DNA of 64,000 nucleotides from Pseudomonas sp. JUb42 (lineage in GTDB: Bacteria; Pseudomonadota; Gammaproteobacteria; Pseudomonadales; Pseudomonadaceae), in NCBI RefSeq assembly GCF_024807945.1, contig NZ_JANUFD010000002.1, forward strand, positions 186,001-250,000, read 5' to 3'. Below the pieces are notes generated by a model. The model did not search any database and was not told the DNA's origin. It saw only the letters and a program-made list of their open reading frames with translations. Made by a program: the position numbers and the translations under genes. This document shows positions 16,146 to 24,377 of the stretch, piece after piece. Numbering within the stretch: position 1 is the stretch's first letter; the number at the start of each line of letters is the position of its first letter.

Positions 16146-17612
16146 TCAGTCAACCAGTCTCACTGTCAACGAAGGAAAAGTCTGATAGTCCTGTTTTTCG
16201 TTGAAGCTCACTTCGACCTGAACCGCAATCAACAGATCCCTCCTGAAGCGCATTAATTCGGTTTTAGCGATACGTCCTGCACCGATGGGAGCACCCGCTT
16301 GCGGTACCTGGTAATCCGTCAATACGGGGATAGTCAGATTGCGATCAGTGCTGTCTTCAAGTCCGGCCACTGCCACATTGACATACTGACCGGCCGCCAT
16401 GAACGACCAGCGCTCCAGGGTGAAATTGGCATCACCGGTGAAGCTTGAAAGGTCGAGCTGCGAACCGGAAACCTTGTCGCACTGCACCGTCGGCCAGCCA
16501 CTGGTTATCCGCGACACCGCCAGGTTGCGGGTGACTGAGACATGCGGCTCGACGACGCCACTTTCTTCCACTTCGTAATACACCGGTATGGACTTGCCGA
16601 AATGCTGCGGCACCCTGTCACCGGGCACTTTGTATTGCCTTTGGCCTGCCGGCACTTCGGCGCGGTGGGAACCCACGCTGCCGGGCGCCGCCCACTGCAC
16701 AAAGACCTTTTCACCGGGCTTAATGACGGCAGCAGCGGGAATGACCACCGTGGCACCGCTGATCGCATTAAGGGGGTTGAGGGTGTTGCCGGAGGCCTCG
16801 CTGATGGTGGGGGCGGGTAAAACACGGGGGACGGGTTGGGCTGAGACTTGCAGTTGAACAGCCAGCGATCTCGGGCTGTCATTACCTGAACGGTCCTCAA
16901 TCCGGTAAAAACCGTAGCGAGTGCCATCACCCCTGTCACGAATCAGTTGCCCTGCAAAGGGGAGCATTATGGGTTGACCGATGTCCGCCAATACCAGCGT
17001 CCTGCTCCCGGCAATCTCAGAACCGGTCGGGCTGCTACTCCAATACCAGGTAATCACATCGCCCGGTTTGGGTGAAAGATAATCCGGAACTTCGGCCAGT
17101 ACCTGGTCGTTATTGTCATTAAGGTACTGTTCCGTAACGCCACCACTGACGACCGCAGGTGGAAATATCAGCGGCCCCTCGTTGACCAGGATTGGCGGCG
17201 TCTTGTCGATGGTGATAGTTAAGATCCTTGAGTTCGCTTCCTCAGCATTGGATGTCTTGGCCTTATAGCTCAACTGATGCAGCCCTTCACTGAGCCGTTG
17301 TGGGGGAACCCAAATAATCAGATCAGCCGACCCCACGGGCTGGGTAAAGGTTTTGTGCTCGATCTCGTCGCTTCCCCAATATACCCAAAGATGTTCCGGA
17401 TAGGCGGCAGAGGGATTGGAGTTCAGCCACGGAGGAATTTCCACCTCCAACGGTGCCAGCCAGGCGCTGCGCGGCAGCAGATTGGGCTCACCGTCGGGTA
17501 TATCGGGAAGTAGTGCGGGAACGACCGGCGGTTCAAGCGAAGTACTCTCGTCATCCGTGGAAGAAAATGCTCTTAGTCTGAACTGTTTCATTAAACCGGA
17601 TAGCCATGTCAT
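16146..17612 (-). CDS. Ig-like repeat protein, second paralogue
   Basis: A 488-residue protein. The start at 17612 has GGGAGAG 6 nt upstream; the frame stays open to 17777 but without support. After a variable N-terminus (1-45) come about four Ig-like modules. The third (about 265-365) begins APTISEASGNTLNP and includes KPGEKVFVQW, GSHRAEVP and GKSIPVYYEV. The final 120 residues (SGWPTVQC, WSFMAAGQYVNVAVAGL) match the end of the 3313-5094 product. No signal peptide, lipobox or membrane helix is present. A perfect-armed lux-box-like element lies 86 nt upstream (17699-17718) with TTTACT 21 nt beyond it, so it probably has its own promoter and is not read from the autotransporter. Function is unknown. 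Confidence 0.8.
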   Translation of the reverse strand: MTWLSGLMKQFRLRAFSSTDDESTSLEPPVVPALLPDIPDGEPNLLPRSAWLAPLEVEIPPWLNSNPSAAYPEHLWVYWGSDEIEHKTFTQPVGSADLIIWVPPQRLSEGLHQLSYKAKTSNAEEANSRILTITIDKTPPILVNEGPLIFPPAVVSGGVTEQYLNDNNDQVLAEVPDYLSPKPGDVITWYWSSSPTGSEIAGSRTLVLADIGQPIMLPFAGQLIRDRGDGTRYGFYRIEDRSGNDSPRSLAVQLQVSAQPVPRVLPAPTISEASGNTLNPLNAISGATVVIPAAAVIKPGEKVFVQWAAPGSVGSHRAEVPAGQRQYKVPGDRVPQHFGKSIPVYYEVEESGVVEPHVSVTRNLAVSRITSGWPTVQCDKVSGSQLDLSSFTGDANFTLERWSFMAAGQYVNVAVAGLEDSTDRNLTIPVLTDYQVPQAGAPIGAGRIAKTELMRFRRDLLIAVQVEVSFNEKQDYQTFPSLTVRLVD

Positions 17613-17698
17613 GGATACTCTCCCATTCAAAGCTGATTGGCACTCGACATTGCATCGGGCCGCAGACTTTGAGTAAACACTGTTCTCAAGCTCGGAGG

Positions 17699-17718
17699 TA
17701 CTAGCAGAAATGCTAGTA
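17699..17718. promoter_or_regulatory. lux-box-like operator, copy B (perfect arms)
   Basis: TACTAGCA-GAAA-TGCTAGTA: perfect 8-bp arms around 4 bp. On the minus strand a -10-like TTTACT lies 21 bp past the box (17672-17677), about the spacing of a class II LuxR-dependent promoter. It drives the gene starting at 17612. Confidence 0.65.
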
Positions 17719-17740
17719 CTCCGTTCGATACAGACTGACG

Positions 17741-20005
17741 CTACCAGTTGTAGCGGATGCCCACGTTGGCGCCCCAAGGCTGCTCTATTTTGTCGCCATT
17801 GCTGTACTCAAAATCGGCGTGGACCTCAAACTTGTCGGACAGCGCTACAGCGATACCCGTGCCCAGTTCGCCCCGCGTACCCGACAGGTCGTTGTGGAAC
17901 ACATTATCGTTGACCTGCACATCGTTGTTATTGACAAACTCATGGGCTACGGCCGCGCGCACATAGGGCTGCACCGTACGCCCCTTGCCCAGGTCAAAGT
18001 TGCGCCCGACGGTAGCACCGACCTTGCCCAGCAGTGAGCGGCTCCGGTCACCCTCGGCGCGCATGCCGTTGTCCAGCTGATAGTCCTTGCCCTCGATGAC
18101 CACCCCTGACAACTGGGTGTAAGGCTCGACGTAGTAGCCATCGTCCAGTTTGATATGGCGACCGAACTCAAGGGACGCACCGACACCCGAGTTGTTGTAA
18201 TCGCCTTTGGTCCGGGTGCCATCGCTAAGGTTGACCTTGGCCTTGTTCTGGAAGCGGTTGAACTTCAGCACACCGTCGAAGTAGTAACCGGTGTCGCTAT
18301 CCAGCCAGGTGCTGTAGGCACCGACGTAGTAGCTGTCGACCTTGCCATTGGTGCCGCGATCCAGATCCAGGTCGGACTTGCTCTGCCCGGCCATGACCCC
18401 GGCAAGCCATTGCCCGTCGCCCATCGGCAACTTGCCATCAGCGCCGAGGGAAATACCCTGCTGCACCTGCTTGTAGCCAAAACCGGAGGCATCGGCGACG
18501 TTGAACTTGTTGCCGTAAGTGCGCATCCAGCCGCCGGAGCGTTCGCCATTGATACGCAACTCGCCCATGCGCGTGCGCAGGGTGCTCAGCTCGCCATACC
18601 ATACAGTCGGCGCGGTATTGAACAACGCCAGCACCGTGCGGGTACCGGGGCTGATGGTCTTGGTCGAAGTATCCAGGTACCAGTCGTTGTCGCCCTGCTT
18701 GACCAGATCATAAGACCAGGTGCCCAGATCCACCGGGCCACCCAGCAGCGAGAAACGGGCATCGCCCGCAGCAGCGTGAACGACGTGCAGACTGGTGTCA
18801 TTGAGCGGATCGGTACCGGTGCTGCCGATCAGCAGCGAGTGGTTGCCAGTGGCAGTGCCGGTAATGTCGAGGAAATCGCTCTGCGCCTTGCCAAAGTCGA
18901 CGTCCATCAAAAAGGTGCCGTTGCCGGACAGGTTTGCCACCGACAAGCGATAAAACGCGCCCGGATCACCGAACTTGACCGAGCTGCCGTTCATGGCCAG
19001 ATTCGTCACGCTGCCATTATCCACCATCACCCACTGCGAACCATTATTGAGGGCCACGCTGCTGGTGTTGATCAACCGGCCAGTGAACTGCGAATTGTCC
19101 AGTGCGACATTGGCGGTGCCGCCGGACTCGGCAATGATGTCACCGCTCAGGCTGCTTTGCTTGAAGCCGAGATTCGCGGTGCTGCCAGACTCGATCTGGA
19201 TATTGCCGGCCAGTTGACTGGTGCTGACATTGATATTGCCTGTCGAATTGCCCACAAGCTCTATGACGTTGCCGTTGCCCCCTTTCAGGGTTGAGCCGTT
19301 GCTGATGTCGAGATTGGCGGTGGTAGGGTTATTCGCGCCCGCGCCGATCAAAATGGCGGCCCCGTCGATACCTTCGACATGGGTGGAATCGAGCGAGACC
19401 TGCGGAGGCAGCCTGCCAGCCGGCCCGGCCCGCATCCAAAGACCATTTTGCTGACCGGTGATGGAACTGCCAGTGGCCGCGACCGAGGCATCGAAGACCA
19501 CAATGCCCCGGCTGCCACTATCAGTGCCTGTCACTGTGGTGTTTTGCAGGATCAAATTGCCACGCGATCCGACATTGATGCCAAAAGTGCCGCCAATAAT
19601 AGTGCTTGCAATGACATTGGCGGTCGTCCCGGGCCCGGTATTGAGCGTACTACCCAATCTGATGCCCGCGCCTTCGGCGCGCACGGTACTGCCGTTGATA
19701 GTCGCTACGGCATCGATCAGATCAATGGCTGCATTATTGCTGCCGGTCGCGGTCGTCGTTGTGTTATTCAACGTCAGCTTGGCACCGGCTAACGTCGTTA
19801 TTTGTAAAGTCGTTGCGCCGTTGGAGATCAACTCACCACTGCCTCCAATCCGATAGTCCTGCAACAGTGTCGATTCATCGATTTCCAATCGGTCAGGAAC
19901 AGGAATCGCCCAGGTATAACCGTTAAAACACAACACCGGCAAAAGCGCCGTCGCCTGCAACCATCGGGTTGTAGAGTTAAGGTCAAATGGAGCCCTCAAA
20001 AACAT
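17741..20005 (-). CDS. Autotransporter with pertactin-like passenger and beta-barrel
   Basis: A 754-residue type Va autotransporter, start ATG at 20005 with AAGGTG upstream. Residues 1-33 form a long signal region (FDLNSTTRWLQATALLPVLC, ending near TWA-IP). The passenger, about 34-480, is a run of short beta-helix repeats rich in Asn, Gly, Ser and Thr (such as VNVGSRGNLILQNTTVTG). The pertactin-type region DLGTWSYDLVKQGDNDWYL comes near 430. From about 490, GGWMRTYGNKFNV opens the translocator barrel, which ends in the aromatic VGIRYNW. No protease triad or RGD motif was seen, so an adhesin or self-aggregation role is likely. Two RcsB-box-like sites lie 109-144 nt upstream. Confidence 0.93.
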   Translation of the reverse strand: MFLRAPFDLNSTTRWLQATALLPVLCFNGYTWAIPVPDRLEIDESTLLQDYRIGGSGELISNGATTLQITTLAGAKLTLNNTTTTATGSNNAAIDLIDAVATINGSTVRAEGAGIRLGSTLNTGPGTTANVIASTIIGGTFGINVGSRGNLILQNTTVTGTDSGSRGIVVFDASVAATGSSITGQQNGLWMRAGPAGRLPPQVSLDSTHVEGIDGAAILIGAGANNPTTANLDISNGSTLKGGNGNVIELVGNSTGNINVSTSQLAGNIQIESGSTANLGFKQSSLSGDIIAESGGTANVALDNSQFTGRLINTSSVALNNGSQWVMVDNGSVTNLAMNGSSVKFGDPGAFYRLSVANLSGNGTFLMDVDFGKAQSDFLDITGTATGNHSLLIGSTGTDPLNDTSLHVVHAAAGDARFSLLGGPVDLGTWSYDLVKQGDNDWYLDTSTKTISPGTRTVLALFNTAPTVWYGELSTLRTRMGELRINGERSGGWMRTYGNKFNVADASGFGYKQVQQGISLGADGKLPMGDGQWLAGVMAGQSKSDLDLDRGTNGKVDSYYVGAYSTWLDSDTGYYFDGVLKFNRFQNKAKVNLSDGTRTKGDYNNSGVGASLEFGRHIKLDDGYYVEPYTQLSGVVIEGKDYQLDNGMRAEGDRSRSLLGKVGATVGRNFDLGKGRTVQPYVRAAVAHEFVNNNDVQVNDNVFHNDLSGTRGELGTGIAVALSDKFEVHADFEYSNGDKIEQPWGANVGIRYNW

Positions 20006-20113
20006 AGCACACCTTGAATAGTGGGAATAAGAAGCAAAAAAGTGGGACTTCTTACAGTCGAAACCCCTCTTCAGGCAGGCGGCGAGACTACATCAATCAC
20101 AATAGATACTATG

Positions 20114-20149
20114 TAGGAATATTCCTAAGCGTCGGAAGGATTATTCCCA
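20114..20149. promoter_or_regulatory. Two RcsB/BvgA-type boxes 22 bp apart
   Basis: TAGGAATATTCCTA (20114-20127) is a perfect palindrome. It differs from the enteric RcsAB consensus TAAGAATATTCCTA at one position and resembles the BvgA heptad pair. AAGGATTATTCCCA (20136-20149) matches it at 11 of 14 positions, offset by 22 bp (two helical turns). Both lie upstream of the autotransporter gene. Confidence 0.45.
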
Positions 20150-20289
20150 CAACAAATATGCATTACCAATCACACTAGTAAAATCCGAACACCTCAACCA
20201 CCTAGCCACAGGATTATTTGGCAATAGCCTGTCCGCACGTTATAGCCAATATGCCTTAACCCGGCGGCCGCTCGCCTTGCCTTTACATG

Positions 20290-20323
20290 ACAGGGTTACT
20301 GACATCAAGATCTGTAACCCTGT
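20290..20323 (-). terminator. Hairpin after the third Ig-repeat gene
   Basis: ACAGGGTTAC / GTAACCCTGT, perfect 10-bp arms with a 14-nt loop, starting 12 nt past the stop codon at 20336. There is no clear T-run, so this is a probable but imperfect terminator. Confidence 0.5.
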
Positions 20324-20335
20324 TGATTTCAAACG

Positions 20336-22360
20336 TCAGGGGGTGGGCGGTATCGGGCATGAACCGCCCGCGTTATACATGGCAACTACTGCCTCAGTGG
20401 TATCTGAAGTAATAGTTTCGCCAGCCTTGATGAACTCATACTTGATCCGGCCTCGTCCGGTGTTCCCGGCACCAGCCGGATCGTAGGTGGGCAGGATATA
20501 GGTCGTATAGGGTTGGACCAGCCACAAGAAACCCTTCACTGTTGTGGCATCCAGAACAATGTCTTCAGTTTTTTCGGCCCCAGGAATCGGTGTTTCTCCT
20601 GTGCGTCCGGATAGCGCGGTCCAGGTAACCGTGACCGTAGCGGGAGGCACCAGATGCTGCGAAAGATCCGGGACCCTGACTCGAACTGCAGGCTCCAGTG
20701 GATCCGGGTTTGCCGGGTCCGCGTAGAGCGAGACACAGGTCAGCCAGCCATTGGCAGGGTTGGTTCCCTCGAAAACCGGCGCCTCCGGCACGAGGGTTAC
20801 AACATCCACGTCGACATAGATGGTTGTGCAATGCTGTTCGTTTTCGGAGCCTGGGGCGTGAATGCTGTAGTAAACGGGCAAGGCCGGGTTATTGCCTTCG
20901 TTCTTGATGGTAAGCCAAGGAATCTCCCTCACTATCGGGTCACCTGCACTGTCTCCGGGCTTCACAGTGTATTGAGCCTCCGTGACCAGCTGACTGCCCC
21001 AGTAGAAGTCGATGACCTCGCCCTCATTCACAGGAGCGTAGAGATCGAATCGCAGTTCGGCATTCTCATTGACGTCCGCACGCGTGAGGACGTTGAGGGT
21101 GTTGGATTTTTTGCCAAACACCTGAGGCTCTGGCAATGCAGGATTGATCGGATTTGGCCAGTCTGGATTGACCGGGCCAATATATGACAAGTCCACGTCG
21201 ATAGTGATCGCCTGCTCGGCAGACGGCACTTTCCCGCGCAACACCCGATAGCTCACATTGGTCGGCTGAGCCCCTCCGGTCTGCAAATTATATTGGCCAA
21301 CCAATACCGGCGACGGCACCTTGACCGGGAACGGGAAAGTCGGGGCGGCACCGATTTCCTCGCTGTCCAGCACGTGGGTCCCCCATGTGACTTCGATCCG
21401 GTCCCTTGGTTTGTAGTTGCTGAAAGACGGAATGTGTACATACACGCCAGCCGTTGCATCCGGTTGATTGACCTCACCGTCTGACGGTGCCAGCGGGACT
21501 ACCGGAAGCTGCAAACCGGAGGGTAGCGGCCCCAAAGCAACATCCACCCTGACAAAATCAGACAGAGGGCTGCGATTTCCAGCCTTGTCCATCAAGATGT
21601 AGACGGCGTAATAGTCCTTGTCTTCCGAAAGCTGCAGGGTGGCAAGCGGGTAAGTCACCTCAGGGGCGACAGCGCCCGAAACACCAGCGACATTCACCGG
21701 GAGTGGCAGTTTGTCCGGATCCAAAGGCGCAGCGATCCAATAGAACGCAACCTTGTCTCCCGCCTGCCAGTCCGCATGGGCATAGTCAGCCAGTTTGGCG
21801 ACCATACCGTTAGGCATGGTCGCCAGTTCCGCATCGGTCAACTGAGTAACGGGAAGTACCATCTTGCCTGGCTCATAATGCTTCCAGGGCGGCATGCTGT
21901 CGCAGATGATCGGGATATTGGCACAACGTGCATCCTCTCCGTTTGCCGTCAAAATGTGATAACGCAGCGTGTAGGGGCCATCCGGCGACATCTCGGCCAC
22001 AGGCACATGGAGGGTAACCGGGAAATCGACGACAGGATCAATCGGTGCCGTAAGGGTCTTGTCGGCAACCACCTTGAAATCCCCTGGGGCGGGATTATGT
22101 CCCGGCGCCCATTCCAGAGAAACGACATCCTGATCCCCTGTGAAGTCTGCATACTGATCCCATTCTGGAATTATCACGTCAAGAGGGGCACGCACTGCGT
22201 CGGCGCTCAAGGTCCCGTCACTTGCATCAATGATACCGGGGACATCCGGCATGGCGATGTCGGCCTTGAGCGCTCCGGCGCGCTGTCGTCTCGCCAGCAG
22301 GTATTCGTTGCGGGCCTTCTGTATCTCTTCCAACGTCAATTTTTTTGTTGAACTTGCCAT
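20336..22360 (-). CDS. Ig-like repeat protein, third paralogue
   Basis: A 674-residue protein. I use the ATG at 22360, with GGGAG 9 nt upstream; a longer TTG-started frame to 22396 is less likely. The first 50 residues are charged and helical (SSTKKLTLEEIQKARNEYLL), followed by five to six Ig-like modules. Each has the GD.[V/I]..[Y/F]W core and a VSYRV- or VYYSI-type last strand (for example NPALPVYYSIH). It lacks the SGWPT C-terminal domain of the other two paralogues and ends with GGSCPIPPTP. No export signal is visible. A lux-box-like element lies 165 nt upstream (22526-22545). It appears monocistronic. Function is unknown; the modules suggest an extended binding or scaffold protein. Confidence 0.8.
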   Translation of the reverse strand: MASSTKKLTLEEIQKARNEYLLARRQRAGALKADIAMPDVPGIIDASDGTLSADAVRAPLDVIIPEWDQYADFTGDQDVVSLEWAPGHNPAPGDFKVVADKTLTAPIDPVVDFPVTLHVPVAEMSPDGPYTLRYHILTANGEDARCANIPIICDSMPPWKHYEPGKMVLPVTQLTDAELATMPNGMVAKLADYAHADWQAGDKVAFYWIAAPLDPDKLPLPVNVAGVSGAVAPEVTYPLATLQLSEDKDYYAVYILMDKAGNRSPLSDFVRVDVALGPLPSGLQLPVVPLAPSDGEVNQPDATAGVYVHIPSFSNYKPRDRIEVTWGTHVLDSEEIGAAPTFPFPVKVPSPVLVGQYNLQTGGAQPTNVSYRVLRGKVPSAEQAITIDVDLSYIGPVNPDWPNPINPALPEPQVFGKKSNTLNVLTRADVNENAELRFDLYAPVNEGEVIDFYWGSQLVTEAQYTVKPGDSAGDPIVREIPWLTIKNEGNNPALPVYYSIHAPGSENEQHCTTIYVDVDVVTLVPEAPVFEGTNPANGWLTCVSLYADPANPDPLEPAVRVRVPDLSQHLVPPATVTVTWTALSGRTGETPIPGAEKTEDIVLDATTVKGFLWLVQPYTTYILPTYDPAGAGNTGRGRIKYEFIKAGETITSDTTEAVVAMYNAGGSCPIPPTP

Positions 22361-22525
22361 ATCTCTTGTCTCCCGTTCATTGTCGTAGCTGCTCAAGTAG
22401 CCATACAGCCAGCCGTAAGCCCGCCTTCAGTTCTGTGCAAATAAATGCACAAAACGCAGCCATCGAAGTTGGTAGTTAAATCAACATTCTCAACTTGAAT
22501 TGAACAGCAGATGCGGGATATCCGA

Positions 22526-22545
22526 TACTGATAGAACTACTAGCT
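22526..22545. promoter_or_regulatory. lux-box-like operator, copy C
   Basis: On the minus strand this reads AGCTAGTAGTTCTATCAGTA, 16 of 20 identical to copy A; the arms are less symmetric than in copy B. A -10-like TTCAAT lies 21 bp beyond it toward the gene starting at 22360. Confidence 0.55.
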
Positions 22546-22766
22546 AGACAGATTGTTATTTCAGGCGTATGGGTACGTGCTCGTCCACAGCAATAGCACT
22601 TTAAGACTAAAATAAGTGGCTTATCGCCAAAGCATGCACACTTACTGGCTAACTAATAGCATTGCCGATAGTTCCAGCTGGAAAACAGGTTGGATACGCT
22701 GATCCTTTCGCGGGCAAGCTGGCTCTTGTCAAACAACGCAAAAACCTGCTGAACCACCGAAACACT

Positions 22767-22855
22767 GTGGGAGCGGATTTATCCGCGAAGGCGGTGTTGA
22801 GACGCTAAATAGGCGTCGGATGTACCGGCCTCTTCGCGAATGAATTCGCTCCCAC
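22767..22855. repeat. REP-like inverted pair, GTGGGAGCG type
   Basis: GTGGGAGCGGATTTATCCGCGAAG faces CTTCGCGAATGAATTCGCTCCCAC (each arm about 24 bp). It is the same family as the elements at 26493, 27779 and 39680. Confidence 0.85.
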
Positions 22856-22935
22856 ACTATTTACGCCCCCAGCCAAGTGTTTGCTGCGCGAAAGCGTAGC
22901 GTCGTGGACGGGGCGGGATCTCCTGTGGTGATTTA

Positions 22936-23163
22936 TCAGGCTGGCGAGCAGCGGTTGATCAGGATATCCATGAGCGTGCGGGCCAACTGCGCTTTATGCA
23001 GCGCGGAAAACGCCAGGTCGCGCTCGGCGCCCACGCTGTTGTCGGCACACTCGTAGACGGTGGCGCCGATCCAGCGCAACAGGTCGTCGACATGGATCAG
23101 GATTTCCTCGTCGCTGAGCTGGTCGTTGGCTTTGAAGGGGTGTGGAGGGTTCGGGTTGGTCAT
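22936..23163 (-). CDS. Small DUF6124/DUF3077-like protein
   Basis: A 75-residue protein from the ATG at 23163 with GGAG upstream; the frame continues to 23268 but nothing supports an earlier start. It begins TNPNPPHPF, then has two predicted helices (EEILIHVDDLLRWIGATVYEC and DLAFSALHKAQLARTLMDIL). The pattern of a Pro-rich start, helix, AER/GPQR-like link and second helix resembles the small Pseudomonas-specific DUF6124 (DUF3077) proteins, which have no known function. It stands alone between two REP-bearing gaps. Confidence 0.65.
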   Translation of the reverse strand: MTNPNPPHPFKANDQLSDEEILIHVDDLLRWIGATVYECADNSVGAERDLAFSALHKAQLARTLMDILINRCSPA

Positions 23164-23591
23164 GGTCAAACTCCAATCAAAAAACTCCAACCAAATTCGG
23201 GCCGCTACTCCCGGCCGCTGAGTCTTCAGCGACCGGCGCAGACTAGGGAACGAAAAGAGCTGATGCAAGCCGTGAGGACGTTCTCAGACATTTCACACCT
23301 CAGAAAGAGATACGTCTTGCAAGCAGCCCCATAAACCAACGCCAATCCTCTACATTGGAATGAAATTCTGTAGGAGCTGCCGAAGGCTGCGAAAGCGGTG
23401 TGCCGGATAGACCTACTCGTAGCCTTCGGCAACTCCTACCTATGTCTGCGTTTTGTGCGGCAACCGGATCAGTCATGTAGCAAAACCGATACATTTCCAA
23501 CATACCCCCGACACCTCGACAAATCAGCCTTTCGCCGCGCCTGCTGGCGAACTAATATGCCAGCAGCGTTGATCTTCAATAGCGGCCAGTG
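23164..23591. other. Gap with a REP-like pair upstream of a two-component system
   Basis: The 428-bp gap contains an inverted repeat of about 22-bp arms at 23370-23439. The remainder should hold promoters for the small gene at 23163 and the response regulator at 23592, but no clear consensus elements were picked out. Confidence 0.5.
23370..23439. repeat. REP-like inverted pair, GTAGGAGCTGCCGAAGGCTGCG type
   Basis: The left arm GTAGGAGCTGCCGAAGGC and the right arm GCCTTCGGCAACTCCTAC are complementary except at one position. This is a different sequence family from the GTGGGAGCG elements nearby. Confidence 0.85.
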
Positions 23592-24377
23592 ATGGCGGCA
23601 TCACCAGGCAGCAGTCCCAGCATGCAGACACCTTCCGATTCGCCCACCGACGACAGCACTCCCCTCACCGAGCCGCGCTGGAACACCCGCGCCCTGATCG
23701 TCGATGACGACGTACCGATCCGCGAGCTGCTCTGCGACTACCTGGCCCGCTTCAATATCCAGAGCCGTGGCGTGACCAATGGCGAGGAAATGCGCCAGGC
23801 CCTTGAAGAAGAAGTGTTCGACGTGGTGGTGCTGGACCTGATGCTGCCCGGCGAAGACGGCCTGTCATTGTGCCGCTGGCTGCGCAGCTCGTCGGATATC
23901 CCGATCCTGATGCTCACCGCCCGCTGCGAACCCACTGACCGCATCATCGGCCTGGAACTGGGCGCCGACGATTACATGGCCAAGCCATTCGAACCACGGG
24001 AACTGGTGGCACGTATCCAGACCGTGCTGCGCCGGGTCCGCGACGACCGTAGCGAGCAACGCACCATCATCCGTTTCGATGCCTGGCGCCTGAACAGCGT
24101 GTTGCGCCAACTGACTTCGCCCGAAGGCCTGGTGGTGCCGTTGTCCAACGCCGAATTCCGCCTGCTGCGGGTATTCATCGAGCGCCCACGGCGGGTACTG
24201 ACCCGCGAGCAACTGCTCGACGCCGCTCGCGGTCGCTCCATCGAAGCCTTCGACCGCAGCATCGACCTGCTGGTCTCGCGCCTGCGCCAGAAGCTCGGCG
24301 ATGACCCGCGCTCACCGCAGTTGATCAAAACCGTGCGCGGCGAAGGTTATCTGTTCGACGTCAGGGATATCGGTTGA
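23592..24377 (+). CDS. OmpR-family response regulator
   Basis: About 261 residues. The receiver domain (about 32-145) has the acidic pair in VDDD, the phospho-acceptor Asp in VVVLDLMLPGEDG, Thr in MLTAR and Lys in MAKPFEP. The C-terminal winged helix (about 160-255) ends RLRQKLGDDPRSPQLIKTVR-like, with GEGYLFDV. The first 30 residues are a Pro/Ser/Thr-rich leader; a start at ATG 23622 is equally possible because neither ATG has a strong ribosome site. It overlaps the kinase gene by 4 nt, so the two form a cognate pair. The target genes and stimulus are not evident; the EF-hand gene downstream is a natural candidate. Confidence 0.92.
   Translation: MAASPGSSPSMQTPSDSPTDDSTPLTEPRWNTRALIVDDDVPIRELLCDYLARFNIQSRGVTNGEEMRQALEEEVFDVVVLDLMLPGEDGLSLCRWLRSSSDIPILMLTARCEPTDRIIGLELGADDYMAKPFEPRELVARIQTVLRRVRDDRSEQRTIIRFDAWRLNSVLRQLTSPEGLVVPLSNAEFRLLRVFIERPRRVLTREQLLDAARGRSIEAFDRSIDLLVSRLRQKLGDDPRSPQLIKTVRGEGYLFDVRDIG

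Larger units (their letters stand above)
20006..20335. other. Autotransporter upstream region
   Basis: This 330-bp gap is AT-rich around 20030-20200. It contains two FixJ/NarL-type palindromes (20114-20127, 20136-20149), a lone ACTAGT at 20174-20179 that is at most half of the lux-box-like element, and a hairpin after the third Ig-repeat gene (20290-20323). No gene is seen. Confidence 0.5.
22361..22935. other. Upstream region of the third Ig-repeat gene plus a REP-like pair
   Basis: The 575-bp gap holds the lux-box-like element at 22526-22545, an AT-rich leader, and a REP-like inverted pair at 22767-22855. It marks the right edge of the accessory block. No coding frame was convincing. Confidence 0.6.

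Noticed and set aside
17613..17777. Longer start for the second Ig-repeat gene
   Set aside because: The extension runs across the lux-box-like element and the autotransporter end without a ribosome site, whereas ATG 17612 has GGGAGAG.
20174..20179. ACTAGT upstream of the autotransporter as a fourth lux-box-like site
   Set aside because: Only the left half resembles the element; the right arm is missing, so I do not count it with copies A-C.
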